64,000 nucleotides of DNA from Argentina anserina (GCF_933775445.1 NC_065872.1:868001-932000); one strand, 5' to 3'; numbered from the stretch's first letter, positions 24,301-36,468 are shown. A program made the numbers and translations. Notes: a model not told the origin generated them from the letters alone.

Positions 24301-25398
24301 ATGGATTTTCCACCGCTGGTGGTGAAAAAGAAGAGAGGTATGGATCTTCCGATCTACCTACAGATCGACGTCTTTGAAGGTAAGTAGTTGCTGCCTCGAT
24401 CGATGGTATGTGATCGAGGAGAGAGATTAAACAGCAGTAGCCGGTGAGTTGGAGGATGAACTCTGGGTCCTAAAAAGTGAAAGTGATAAGAGTCAGAGAT
24501 TTGCTTCTTCCCTAAACAGATCCTGTTTTCATTTCTTTCAGTCTCGCCGTCGCCAAGTCCCGTTTATTCCTCGTCAGTGCCGATTCTTTTTTCTCTGAAT
24601 AATACATTGTCGATCTGCATTGACTTGGACAGTAGCAACCCCTCTTGGGTGACTGCTCCCTGGCGACAGGGCTATGGTTTCCGACGATCGACGGCGATTG
24701 GATTTATGCGTCGGGATCCCAAGGGGTGTTCCGCTTCCACTGCCTCGATGTTGACAAATGGATTTCAATTGCCTCTATCCCCGAAGCTGAAGAAATGTAT
24801 CGTAGTGGTCGTCTGCTTGCTGTTACTGGCTCCAATGTGTTCTGGTATTGGAAGGATCGTCATCATGATGCTCTTGTTGTCTGCTTTGATATGAGATCTA
24901 GTGAGCGCTTCGATGCTAATCCTGGGAAGTGGTGTCGCCTCTCCTCCGTCGTGATTGTGAGAGACTCGTATCTGATTTGCTTTGAACGTTTTCATCCCGA
25001 AACTGGCAAATATATTATTATTATTATTTTGAGTAATGGCAAATATCTTCATGCTTTGTACGTTTTTGATTTTCGTTGCAGCAAATGGATTTCTGAACCA
25101 GTTCAGAAACTACCAAAAGATGGCGTCATCCTTCCCTCCGACTCATCTGATTACCCAGACGACGAGGTGTTTTATACCAGGTGCCCATCGGTAATGCTAG
25201 TTCGGAGAGATGAACTGAAATTGGCTTTGCTTTGGTCCACCCAGTTGCGCACCGGTACCGAGCATGCAGACTGAAGTTCATTTCTCCAAATTCATACTCC
25301 ACATCAATGAAAATGCAAATTACCAAGACATTGCCCCAACCTTCCATGCTGAAATCTTGGCTTCTAGAATTTTCGTCATGATGGCCGTATCATTTTGA
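24301..25398 (+). pseudogene. frameshifted kelch/F-box-like protein gene
   Basis: Exon 1, 24301-24379, begins MDFPPLVVKKK. A GT at 24380 and an AG at 24540-24541 join it in frame to ISPS-type sequence and NTLSICIDLDSSNPSWV. Near 24655-24675 the reading frame must shift to continue with TIDGDWIYASGSQGVFRF, LDVDKWISI and YVFDFRCSKWISEPV. It shifts again near 25255-25270 to continue TEVHFSKFILHI, ending at TGA 25396-25398. Repeated short beta-rich units of the type xxYVFDxxxxKW suggest a kelch-like propeller, as in plant F-box/kelch proteins, but no F-box is seen. Two frame changes imply either a pseudogene or small sequencing indels. Short unannotated introns cannot be excluded. Confidence 0.5.
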
Positions 25399-25493
25399 AA
25401 AAAAACCACCGCTGGATAGGATTGTAAGCACATTAAACAACTACTTGTGGATTTTGCCTATTTAGTAAAAATAAAGTTCACGATGTTTAGAAA

Positions 25494-25584
25494 CCGACCT
25501 TAGCTCAGTTGGTAGAGCGGAGGACTGTAGTTGGAAAAACCATCAGATATCCTTAGGTCACTGGTTCGAATCCGGTATGTCGGA
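25494..25584 (+). tRNA. tRNA-Tyr (GUA) with an 18-nt intron
   Basis: The D-arm TAGCTCAGTTGGTAGAGC, anticodon GTA at 25527-25529, intron 25531-25548 one base 3' of the anticodon, and T-arm CTGGTTCGAATCC are all present. An intron here is typical of plant tRNA-Tyr. A T6 run directly after the gene (25585-25590) is a pol III terminator. The acceptor stem CCGACCT / ATGTCGG has one C-T mismatch at the sixth pair; the T-stem A-T closing pair is conserved. The mature length is 73 nt before CCA. It may be functional or slightly decayed. Confidence 0.88.
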
Positions 25585-25590
25585 TTTTTT

Positions 25591-26093
25591 GCCTTATTTT
25601 TTTTCTTCCTTAGCTTCTTTTTACCAATTTCTATTTAGTTTCTAATAAACAATTGAGCAAAAGCAGGACCAAAAAAATATTTCAATTCTTTTTTTCTGCT
25701 ATCTGATTATTTTGCTGTTAATTGAATCCAATTTAAAATCAGAGTGTGACTAATGTATGAGTATGACACACAATCAAGGACACACACTATTGGTTGGTGC
25801 CCAATAGTGTTAGGGCTAAGAGCCTTAATTGAAATGGGGGATATCTTCAACAATGGCACCTGGGTGTGGCACAATAATAGTAGCCATGGACTCTGTGACT
25901 GGTCTTCTACTCAAAAGAAACAAGAAGCAAACTAGGTCAAATTAAACTAATAAGGATTCAAACCCGGCCCTCTGCTTGTGCTTGGGAGTTTTGACCCTTG
26001 ACCTGGGAAAGTTCAGAAACAAGCAGAAGAAGAATCCATTTGCAGTATTGGCTTGCAGCACTTGACATAAAAAATGGACTATATTATTCAGGC
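25591..26093. other. intergenic, no gene seen
   Basis: AT-rich spacer between the tRNA and the TRIM element. Short open frames here (for example 25753-25935) have no recognisable features. Confidence 0.5.
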
Positions 26094-26097
26094 CTAA

Positions 26098-27115
26098 TGT
26101 CACGGACCTAGTCATTCGGCTTCCAAATTTGGTCCATGTAACGCTCCATCTCCATGAAACCAGCCTTATCCAATGGGACAATGCATTGGTTTCGCCCTGC
26201 CTTGGGCTCATCAGGGGATCGGCTCCAGACCCCGACCAATGTGTAGGGCGGCCAACTCCATTCTTCGACGTTAAGTCCCCGACTAGCGACTAGCGACAAG
26301 CTCTCCGAATTGAACCGGGTCGGCCTGCCTGAACTCCTCGGAAGGAGCAGCCATATATCTCCCACACCTTCTGGTCTTGGAGCAATCACACGTATGCATG
26401 AAGAACATTTAACCAGCGATGCCCACAGTAGGCACTCCCGAAAACGGGACGTGACATCCTCCCCCACTAAACTTGGAGTACGTCCTCGTACACGGCATCC
26501 CCACTTGCGGCCTGCGTATCCCTTGTACGCCCACGATGCCTAGAGCGGCGAAAAGGAGTTCCCAAATATCACCTAACAATGACTTCGGGCCGGATCTCTT
26601 GTCCTGGACTTTGCCACGGATCCTCTCGTCCGGTCCTCCCCCTGGAGGCAACCTTGCCTACTCGACTCCCCCGCGGAGCCCCCCGTATCTTGGGGACACG
26701 GCGACACGTGTGAGCGCTTGGCGAACACAACAACAGCGATGTTAAGGCGGCTCTGATACCATTTATCACGGACCTAGCCATTCGGCTGCCACACTTGGTC
26801 CATGCGGCGCTCCATCCCCATGGAGCCAGCCTTATCCAACGGGGCAATGCACTGGTTTCGCCCTGCCTTAGGCTCATCAGGGGATCGGCTCCAGACCTCG
26901 ACCAGTGTGTAGGGCGGCCAACTCCTTTCTTCGATGTTAAGTCCCCAACAAGCGATAAGCTCTCCGAATTGAACCGGGTCGGCCTGCCTGAACCCCTCGG
27001 AAGGAGCAGCCATATATCTCCCACACCTTCTGGCCTTAGAGGAATCACACGTATGCATGAAGAACATTTAACCAGCGATGCCCACAGTAAACACTCCCGA
27101 AAACGGGACGTGACA
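26098..27115 (-). mobile_element. TRIM retroelement, copy A
   Basis: Two direct terminal repeats, 26098-26456 and 26764-27115, about 90% alike, bracket a 307-bp non-coding interior. On the minus strand the 5' LTR (27115-26764) is followed by TGGTATCAGAGC (26761-26750), the classical primer-binding site for initiator tRNA-Met. A purine tract (complement of CCTCCCCCA at 26458-26466) precedes the other LTR. The LTRs start TGTCACGTCCCG and end TCCGTGACA/TGATA on that strand. Only 4 bp, CTAA, is duplicated outside (26094-26097 and 27116-27119). No gag-pol is present, as expected for a terminal-repeat retrotransposon in miniature. Confidence 0.85.
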
Positions 27116-27133
27116 CTAAGCTAGCTTTGTGCG

Positions 27134-27149
27134 ACCCCCCCCCCCCCCA
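27134..27149. repeat. poly-C run followed by CA repeat
   Basis: About fourteen to fifteen C residues and then ACACACAGACACACA. The length of such a run is unreliable in assemblies. Confidence 0.85.
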
Positions 27150-27217
27150 CACACAGACACACATGGTGGGAGAACATTTTAATTTCTTTAGTTATAAAAT
27201 TCATACTAGTTGAAAGC

Positions 27218-27790
27218 TAAGTAGCACGGACACGATTCGATACGTAGACACGGCATATCGAAAATTTTTTAGACACGGACATGTGGTACGCATTAATTAA
27301 ATATTATTGTTTATATATATATATATATATTTATTTTAAAAAAGAAATTTATAAATTTGAAAGTATTTAGAATTTTAAATGTATATATATGTCAAAGTGT
27401 GCATTAAAATGATGAAAAAATAACTTGTTAGAATGGCTAAGGACTTGATAAGTACCTTGGATAATCAAGGTTCGAATCTCACCACAAGCATTCTTATTTT
27501 TATCACGAGTTTCTCTCTTTATATATATATATATATATATATTAAAGTGTGCATAGATATAACAAAAACTAAATCTGTTGGAATGGTTGAGGAGTTGTTG
27601 AGTGCCTTGGATGACCAAGGTTCGAATCTCACCATAAGCACTTTCACTTTTATTATGAGTTGGTGCGTGTCCGTGTGTTCGATTCGGATACTCGCGTGTC
27701 CGGGCCGTGTTCAAAGTCAGTTCGCGTGTTCGAGCGTATCCGTGTCAGACACGTAATACGATGCCCATAGCACGTGTCCGTGCTTCATAG
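27218..27790. mobile_element. MULE-like non-autonomous element, 573 bp
   Basis: The 9-bp sequence GTTGAAAGC is present at 27209-27217 and 27791-27799. The ends are inverted copies around GCACGGACACG (27224-27234) and CGTGTCCGTGC (27773-27783). A 9-bp duplication fits a Mutator-like element. The interior holds (TA)n runs and a 150-bp tandem repeat with tRNA-like boxes. Confidence 0.75.
27392..27691 (+). repeat. two 150-bp tandem copies with tRNA-like A and B boxes
   Basis: Units at about 27392-27541 and 27542-27691 match with the same spacing throughout. Each has an A-box-like TGGCTAAGGA or TGGTTGAGGA (27434 and 27584) and a B-box GGTTCGAATCTC (27469 and 27619), 35 bp apart, and ends in or near a (TA)n tract. 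The spacing and boxes recall a tRNA-derived SINE head. It is not a functional tRNA, as no cloverleaf closes. Confidence 0.6.
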
Positions 27791-27799
27791 GTTGAAAGC

Positions 27800-28503
27800 A
27801 ATGGAATTGACAATAGCTAGGAGAAGAGAAACCTCTCAACTTTGGAACTGCTTTGCCGTGACTTCCTCGAAACCAGAATTCCCTATATATCATTTGTTTA
27901 CTAATTAGTAATTACGTACCATAAAAAATTTACGTTAAACTTGTAATAGAGTGTCGACTAGCTAGTCATCATTCTACACATCATAGGATAAGAGTATATA
28001 TGTGTATACATCAGATATACTTGAGGAACATTTTCGATGCGTGACTTAACAGGTGATCAATTTTAACGTGGATATCTTAGTTAACTAGCAGTTCGGAAAC
28101 TTTAGATGAGTAACTATTTATAAATCTCGAGCTCCTTCGCTTAGATATTCTTTTATAAATACTCAACCACCCTTCGCAATCATAATTATAAGGATCAAAC
28201 TTCGTTAAACAAAGGAGTTGCATTAATATTTGATTCATTAAACTTTTGATTAAGCTGATATCTAGTAAAAGAACGATTACAAATTATTATACGTACGCGT
28301 TTGGGACGCACTTAATTCTGGAGTGTACTGCTTGGTTATTATATCATTTATATATGTACATAATACTTGTCACCAGTGACATGGATTGACTTGGGAAGGA
28401 AGAAAATTATACGATGGATTTGAAATAATTAAGGTGATGGAGAAAGACTTGGCAAGGTAAGCTTGAAATGGTGTTTAAAAAACAAAAAACTTGAAATGGT
28501 TGA
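27800..28503. other. intergenic, no gene seen
   Basis: AT-rich spacer between the MULE-like and the CACTA elements. No coding or RNA feature could be supported. Confidence 0.5.
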
Positions 28504-28806
28504 CACTACTACAAAGTTCCCCATTAGCACCTCTTTAAACAGTACATCAGTGTGATTGCAAATACTGTACCCATTAGCACCTCATTTAACAGTACATTAG
28601 TGTGATAATTAAACAAGTTCTCTATTAGCACTTCCTTCAACAGTACATCAGTGTGATAATTAAACAGTATGGGTAGTGTATCACATTGATAAAACTATCG
28701 GTGTGTTTTTCCTTTCCTCTCACATGTGTGGAATAGATACGTGTGCTAAGAAAGAAGATAGAAGGAAAAAAAAACTGACTTCTCAATCCTCATATCCAAA
28801 TCCACC

Positions 28807-29241
28807 ATGGCCAAGCTACTCCCCTCTTTCTTCTTCTTCTTCTTCTTCTTCTTCCTCACTCACTTCTTCGCCGCCTTGTCTCTCTCCTCCGACGAGTTCA
28901 GGTTCACCCACAATGGCCGCCTCGAGCTCAACGTCTCCAAAATCTCCCTCTCCCAGCAACCAGCCGGCCTGGATCCGGACCTCTCCCGGGTCGGGTTCTT
29001 CCTCTGCACCCGCGACTCAAGGATCCACGTCTTCCAGCAGCTCGAGGAAGGCGAGATCGGCTGCGCTCTCAAGTCCGATCTCGTCTACACCTTCGACCAA
29101 CTCAAAACCTCCGACCACTTCTCCACCGTCTTCCACGAGTCCGACGCTGATCAGTACACCCTCCTCTTCGCCAACTGCCTCCAGCCCCTCTGCGTGTCTG
29201 ATTTTCAGCAATGCAGATCTGCTTGTTCCAACTGTATTTGA
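28807..29241 (+). pseudogene. captured N-terminal exon of a GOST/Lung-7TM receptor-like gene
   Basis: ATG 28807 opens a signal peptide made largely by a (TTC)n run (ten consecutive Phe), then FRFTHNGRLELNVSKISL, DLSRVGFFLCTRDSRI, YTFDQLK and DQYTLLFANC. These blocks follow the luminal/extracellular domain of the plant 7TM family sometimes called CAND6/CAND7 (GOST, Lung-7TM). The frame then reads out of homology and stops at 29241; none of the seven membrane helices is present. The whole piece lies inside the CACTA element, so it is an exon capture, not a resident gene. It is high in C on the sense strand, unlike its AT-rich surroundings. Family assignment is from memory of motifs. Confidence 0.55.
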
Positions 29242-29574
29242 TAACTTCGGTGCTGATGGGCAGTTTGTGAATCAGGGTCGGAGTGTCCTATCCTAAGCTC
29301 AAGGTTCACTTTTTCAATTTGCATATGCAGCTAGCAAAGTATGATACTTACCAAAATCTATGTGTTATCTCTTCTCGTTTGACCTGTTGCAAATAAGTTC
29401 AGGCTGGGACGAAAGAACGGTCCCCCAAATGGTGATTCTGATATATTATGTTCCATGCCTAAAAATTGGATTTGGGTATTTCATTGAGGTGCTTAATTAA
29501 GCTGGTGTATTGTAGGTACAAGTCTAGCACCAAGGAGATGTAGTGAAGGAGCTATTGCTTTTTACCACCAAGGA

Positions 29575-30172
29575 GCACTTACATGAAGAATCGGCTATGG
29601 TCAAGGCCATTGCATATTGCTGCCAGTCAAGGCCACTTAGGTAACAATAAGTATAAATCACTTAGGGCACTTACTGCTTCAGTTCACAGCTAGCATTTCT
29701 TATCTCCTTTGGTTTCGTTCTAATTGTTTTATTCTAATCTGCAACCTCAAATCATCCACTATGTGTCTTCTATGCTTATTATTTTCTCACCAATTCCAGT
29801 TTTAAGTAAGAATGATACTTGAGTCTGCCACTTGACTTGATATGAGTTTTAGTTTATGCATTATAGAAATATTGAACTCACATTTCAACATAACAAAATG
29901 TATGAAGTCGGTAATAAGCCTTGCCTTTACTGGCGAAAACAATAATTAAGTATAAGTAGAGTAGAGGTAATTAATAGAAGATAAATACAATACGTTTTTG
30001 TTTTTTGATATACTTCTGTCCCTTTTTTTTTGTTAAGTTTACCTTCTTCTTTTTTCATGTCTGCAGGTTCATTATACTTTTGCTTTCTCTTGAAAGAATA
30101 GTAATCACCATTTTAGTGTTGCAAACGATGTTTCAGATTTGTAAGAAGACTAATTGAAGAGACTGACAAGGT
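29575..30172 (+). pseudogene. captured ankyrin-like exon fragments in the CACTA element
   Basis: Around 29607-29641 one frame reads PLHIAASQGHL, the core of an ankyrin repeat, ending at a donor-like GTAAC. A second short piece at about 30136-30170 (FVRRLIEETDK followed by GTAAG) looks like the next part of an ankyrin array. Joining them directly introduces a stop, so the fragment is decayed or the border is misplaced. Support is one motif plus splice-like ends. Confidence 0.35.
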
Positions 30173-31130
30173 AAGAGATGAAAGTATTTATCTTACTAAT
30201 TGTTTAAGTGTTCGTGTGCTATATAGAGTACTAAATTGTGAAATCTCTGATGACCAGCATACTTAGTAAATGTGTATATACAGTTGAAATCTTGGGCATA
30301 TGCTTGTTATCTAATAATGTACGTTGTGCAGTTGGATATCTTCAAATTGTGTTCATTAAATATTGCATTAATTATTAATTTCGTGGATTTTTTTTGTATT
30401 GCTAGTTAACTAATTCAAAGTAATTTAGAAAGTTGCTTTATTAGGTACATGTAGCTAAAGAGTTTATTCAATGCCACAAACAGTCTTTCCTGCTCTGTCT
30501 TTATGGAGATGTACTTGTGGTATGCATCATGCATATATATGGAGTCTGATATCTGTGCTTCTCTTATGTTGTTGCTTGTCTATACTTTGTTTCAGTCTTG
30601 GTGCTTCTGTGACTTATGTGAGTATTGATGTCATCCATATCAAAGAAGGCTTGCAGCTGTGGGGAGCAAGAGCCTTAGTACTGATGCTTAATTTTTGATA
30701 TATAAGTATAATATCTTTGTAATAGTTTTATTTGTTAGCTTAGTCTTGAAGTTTAAATTTTGAATGGTATATCTATAATGATATTGAACTTGTTTGAGGC
30801 ATTGAAAATAAATACAGAATTGTATAGGTGCCAAATTGGCACCTCATTTTTTTTTAAATTTAACCTCACAACTTTGCCACTGATATCAGTGGGCACTACA
30901 TAGACACTGATAACAGTGGCAGATTAAAAGGGGTTGCTGCCTTGGGGTTTGGGATGCCACTGATGTTCTGATAGTATGTATTGCCCCATTAGCACCTGCT
31001 ACACAGGGCACTGATAGAAAAATAGTGGCTGCAGGGGTGCTAATGTGATTACACACTGTTATCAGTGTGTATTACCCCCAATACACACCGTTTCTATCAG
31101 TATGCAATGGGGAGATTTGTAGTAGTGTGA

Positions 31131-34100
31131 CCCGGATGAACAAACTTGGCCGACTATTCTTCTCAGTGGTCCTTCGTATATCCCAGGTCTATTGATTACG
31201 AGCTAATTAATTAATTAAAGCTTAATGACATTCATCAGCAAAAACAAGAAGATTCACAGCAAGTGGGAAGCTATCTATTGCGGCCTTGATGGCTATTGCT
31301 GATTCGATCGAAATGGGGGTACTAATTGAAACAAGTAGCTAATCACTGCTTGATTGCTTGACCTGTACTCAATCTATTCAACTCGTACAAGGAAACCAGA
31401 CAAAGAAAGCATAAACCTAACGATAGTGACCGGAGATCGGAACCTGCGAGCTACCAGAAATCTGCGGACGCAGCAAACAGTATAACTAGCTAGGGTTTCG
31501 GGCATGCAGAATCAAGATTATGGAAAGTCGGGTAGATTGATCTGCAAGCAAATTAAGCAACTACTATAGTACTATATTACGTTTAAAGTTCGAGCTTCAA
31601 TCAGAATGATACTGATGAAATCCCTAGCCAACTATATATCAATGGTATCAATAATTATCAGTATTACTATAGTCTATATATTACAGCTAGGCAGCTAGCA
31701 TACAGTTAACCTGAACTAATCTCCAATAAGTAGTAACATGCATGATGCGAAAGCTTTGACGCAATGATTCTTTCTCAATAATTTCTAGTTGATCATCCAC
31801 CAAAATAACTTCCATCTTTAAACGACAAAGATGATACTACTACAGTAAACGTACAATAAGTTTTCTTTTTTCTTTCTGAAAGATATTCGAGGAGTTGGAT
31901 GAGCTGCCAACCCAACTAAATCAAGATATATACTACTATATTTACTTGTCAATTAAGTTGTTGAAACTAGCTGGCTACAGGACGTGCGCATTAAGTTTCT
32001 AAACCATCAAATTAAAAAACGCAGAAAATAATCGAATTAACCAAGCAAGTAATCAAAGTAGTATAATAGTAGGTTGCAGAAGTGAGAGGATCAGTTTTCT
32101 TTCCTAATTACTGCGGGCAGCACCATTGATTAAGAGGTGGATCGATCGAACCAACTAAATGGAATGAGTACATATATAAAGCTTCGAAGCTAGCGACCAC
32201 TACCTTTAATATTAGTTCCTGTCTTTGTATATTTCAGAAGATATGATCGAGGTAAAGATACGTGCAACAACTTCAAGTACCCTATTTGAAAATCTAGATA
32301 TCGATTGGGGTATATGGGACCTTCAAGTCTCCTTAATTTTGATATACATCTATTCCTCGCTCTACTGGCATCGTGATTAAATGTTTCCATCTTGCATACA
32401 ATATGATCATGAACTCCCACATCACGCATTATCCAAACCAAATTGATATTAATGTATGCGTGCGTGCTTTAATTTTATTATAGGCATGCATGGTAGGTTG
32501 GGGTTGTGTTAAAAAGCGACTTAATCATGAAAATGTGTAATCTTACAGTAGCAGCATGACATTAAGTGGTTAATTGCTTGGGTATCTATTTCAGCTGCAG
32601 GCCAATTGGCCAAAGTGCCAAGAATACTATATGCAGAGGTTCGTGAAGAAATATGCGTGTGCTTTAATCATGACAATGTTGGTTGTGTTACCTTGATTAA
32701 TTAATCGTGATACTATCGATCTGATTAGATGCATTAGTTCTGTCAATTATAGTAATTGCATTGGCTGATCTTGTTTAGCTGCAGGCCAATGTTCCGAGAA
32801 TAACTGACGAATTATTATAGGATTATACTTTAAGTTATGTGAATGAAATCTGCAGCTGGATTCTATATTTTCACAACCCGACTCCGTCTGTAGTGGAGAA
32901 GAAGGATGCTCATTTTTTTTATTACCTTTCTTCTATATTCAAGGGTTTGTTATTACAATGAGAAATGATGATTCTGGTAGCCAATTAAGAAGTTTGACGA
33001 AAGGTGAAAAGATAAAGTATGGAGATAAATGTTTCATCGTTGGTGCTTCTATCGACTTTGCGAGCAAAAAATAAAAAGCTTCATGTATCTTAAGGAAAAA
33101 GCCTATAAAAGATAGTACAGATATAGTATTTTTATGGAGAGAAAAGACAAATTCCATAATACATAAATTTTAAAATTCACACATATAGATTAATAGTAAA
33201 GAAAAAGGGATGCACTATATTTACTTCAAAGATGTGGATGATTAAAAACGAGTACATATTGATTAGACACTCCAACACAACAATGCAAACTATCAACTGG
33301 ACGAGCACACTGTTGTACTTATGTGTGTGTGTATATATGTATGTAATCACGGAGTTGTATGTGGTACTTTAGAGCTACATGAAATCATGTAGTTGACAAT
33401 TGATTATACTTATTTAGGCTCTATTTACGTGTAATAAATACCATAGTATTTTAGAAGACATAATATGCTCCGAACTACGTATATTTTTTCAACAATGATT
33501 AAGTAGTCACTCAATTCTTTGTAAAAAAACAAAAAGTAGTCACTCAATTAATCACACCATGGATAAGTTTTTTGGTCAATCACACCATGGAGAAAAAAAG
33601 AATATAAGCATATGGTTGGAAAATGGTTGCATGAAGTGTGTTTAAAAAAATCAGTAACGTTCCAGAAGTCCAAAAGCGTGCCGAAACCATTGTTAAACTT
33701 TGTCCCTACCCTCCCGCCCTTTGATTTCAACTTTGGTGCCAAATGGTTCCATTTGTTGACCTCTATTGCCCCAAACGGACTTGGTCAAGCATCCCCTTCT
33801 GGATACCCACAGCCCCACCCTTACTACCATACGACCTAGCTACGTGTCCCCTGTGTCCCATTTCTTAATCCTTCTTAGATTAATTAATCAGAGATTTAGG
33901 GCTAAACCGGCGTAATGGTTTAGGTCCAAAGCAACCCCTTTTGGCCGTTTAAGTAGACGACACGTAGTTTTGAATGCAGAATGACACACTGCTTGTGAAG
34001 CACCACGTGTCCCTCCCACCTCAATGGAAGCGCGCCACCTCTCAATTTGAAACGGTCCCCAAATTGATTCCCTATCTCAGAAAATTCGAGAGGCCAATCA

Positions 34101-36468
34101 CATGATATCGGCACCCTAGATCTGAAGCACCAAAATATATATCAAATTTCTGTTATTGGCTCGAGGAAAAACATTTTTTTGTATGTTAATACAGTAATAT
34201 TTTTTTGAGTAAATGAAAACAAAAATTGGGTGTTAATTAGTGGTAATGATGGGGTTTTTTGCTACAGTTTTGGACTAAGGTGGATGTTTACATTATGATT
34301 AGAACCTGTTTAGATGTATTATTTGTGTGCATGTCGGTATGTCGGACTGTTACAATTTTGTGAGTTAATGATGTGTTTGCTGATCAGTCCTTTTCAGTTG
34401 GAGAATGATGAATTATGAAACCTACATGCTATGTTCTATATCACTTATATCTTTTGAAACCTCGTGACAAAAACTTTGTTTTATTGACGCAATTGAATCT
34501 TTAACTTACCATGTGAACTAAGCTGCAAATCTTCTAAACACACCTGATGGGTGTGGTAAATATTTTGTTTTCCATAATAAACAGGTATTTACTATAGAAT
34601 AGTAGGAAGATAGGCAAAATAAAATAAATTTTCATTTTACGTTTATTTTGATTTTGATTTTTTTATCCCTTGATTATTAAATATAATTTTAAACTAATAA
34701 ATGTAAAGACATATACGTATTTTCACGTGTGTTTTAGTTGACAAACTCTATTTTTATTATAGAAGTATAGATAACGTGTTTAACCATAAGTTTTTACTAT
34801 TAATACAACTTAGTACATATATACGATCAAACATGCATAAGCTCCAACAACTTCAACATTCTTATCACTTGGTTTGATCCAACATCAACAGTAAAGAAGT
34901 TATTTGTAATGTGAGTGCATTTTAATTTAGTCATATTTGATCAGGTCTACTAGGCTGTTAGAATTGTATACTATTTCTTTATTACACTGACAATTAGTGA
35001 GTAGTCACAAGTTTTTGAGTTTTGACGCATGCATTGATTTTCTAACTATCCATGTATAGAGAATATGACCACTCACATGTCAGATTGGTAAAATATTTTG
35101 TGTGAAAACTCCCACACCCATGTTCAATTCGACACTAGTTGAAGTTAAATCTTAATTTATTTTTAATAATGGAGGGAAGTGTTATAATAAATATCATGTC
35201 CACACTTGAGATTTTAAGGGTAGACGTGAAACTCTGATATTTGTTTCAAAAACGAAAAAAAAAAACTACAGTATGCGAGAGTTAATCAAGAAATCAGGAA
35301 TAAAAAACAGCTGAAAAAAAACAGTGGGCTGGGAAGTATATGGGGGCGGGTGAGTAGAGTGGGTACGTGGTAGTTAAGGCGTGTGTGGGGAGCGTAACGG
35401 AAATTCCGAAATTATGTGCGCGACGGAGACAGCCCCTTGACCACTCTGTCAGTCTCTCCCACACTTTTCTTTTGATTTCAGAATTTTAAAATATTTTCAT
35501 CTCCAGCGCGAAAAAAGCGCGCGCGCGTCTGTGGCCTGCCGACTCTGCCCATAGCTTGCTTCATAAAACCGTTGGAACCTAGTCAGGGCCTCCCCCAGTT
35601 TCACTTTAACCAACCCCCTTAACTATTCCATATTTTCTATCCAGGACTCTAATTAGTTCTTCACCGGTTTGTGTGTAACTCTTACTAGGGAGGTGCTTTG
35701 AATTTGATTAGAGGGGTTTCTTAAGGAAACCATTTTATAATAATAATTTCTCGATTAGTTTAATCTAGATTGGTGGTTCCACAATGATTATGGCCATAGA
35801 GGAATCACATGTATCGTTAATATTCTTTTTAATTTTCGTTTGCTTGTAACTACCATGTATACAACCACATTTAATTCATTTTTGTGGTTTAAGCATCTTA
35901 AACATGTGGTATATGATTTCATTGGCACATAGATCTTCTACATTTTTGAAAGGAAAAAAGGGGATTATATTCTCTCAAGCATACCGTGATTACCGTCAAT
36001 ACTACAATTTGGACAAAAACGCCATTGTCAAGCATGAGATAATAAACTCGGTTACGAACTCAATAAAAAATTATTTGAATAAAAATAAATAATTAAAAAT
36101 TGGATCTTCCATACTTATTCTGCGATTATGTAGGCATCTGTTCATTTACATATGTATAAATGAAATACAACAATATGGTAATTTGAGTAGCCAAGATTCA
36201 GAAAATCTACATTACGTAGAGAATTTTGTTTTCCGAAGCAATTAGTAAATGACAATTAATGAAAATGAAAAATGATTAACGCGTAATATGGTAAGACAAA
36301 ATTACAGTTTTACAGCTAATACAATATAGGAGAGCGGGACCACCAGAAGATTTCAAAGTAAATAACGAAACAAAGGAAGGGCACTAATGCAATCTCCATC
36401 AAAGAAATTAACATAACAGTTTGAATAATTCTCGCGATATTTTCATCAAATTCTCATCCCCCTTCAAG
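31131..36468. other. long intergenic region
   Basis: More than 5 kb with no supported gene. A local duplication joins about 32455-32630 and 32640-32800 (shared GCGTGTGCTTTAAT and GCTGCAGGCCAAT). A less AT-rich patch at 33660-34130 carries CACGTGTCC-type G-box words and CCAATCACATG, promoter-like, but no gene follows. The small open frame 35904-36092 has no recognisable features. Confidence 0.5.

Larger units (their letters stand above)
28504..31127. mobile_element. CACTA (CMC) transposon carrying gene fragments
   Basis: The left end CACTACTACAAAGTTCCCC and the right end, complement of CACTACTACAAATCTCCCC, are CACTA terminal inverted repeats. The 3-bp duplication TGA lies at 28501-28503 and 31128-31130. 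Sub-terminal repeats are clear: three copies of a roughly 58-bp unit with (A/C)CATTAGCACCT and CAGTACATCAGTGTG at 28522-28665, and related TTAGCACCT / ATCAGTGTG words in inverted sense at 30890-31110. The 2624-bp element has no TnpA or TnpD coding. It encloses captured host exons instead, so it is non-autonomous. Confidence 0.9.

Noticed and set aside
24645..25274. Intact 209-residue protein starting at 24645
   Set aside because: Homologous-looking sequence continues upstream and downstream in other frames, so the frame is a fragment of a longer, shifted gene.
26569..27048. 159-residue minus-strand open frame and similar frames at 47388-47831
   Set aside because: They fall in TRIM LTR and interior sequence, which is non-coding in this element type, and differ between the copies.
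27434..27630. Two functional tRNA genes
   Set aside because: A and B boxes are present, but the acceptor and anticodon stems do not pair.
28676..29296. 206-residue Ser/Pro-rich open frame
   Set aside because: It is another frame of the captured receptor exon; the 28807 frame shows the real motifs.
33840..34130. Promoter of an unseen gene (G-box and CCAAT-like words)
   Set aside because: No start codon with coding sequence follows on either strand within a reasonable distance.
35904..36092. 62-residue open frame
   Set aside because: AT-rich, no motifs and no splice partners; consistent with chance.
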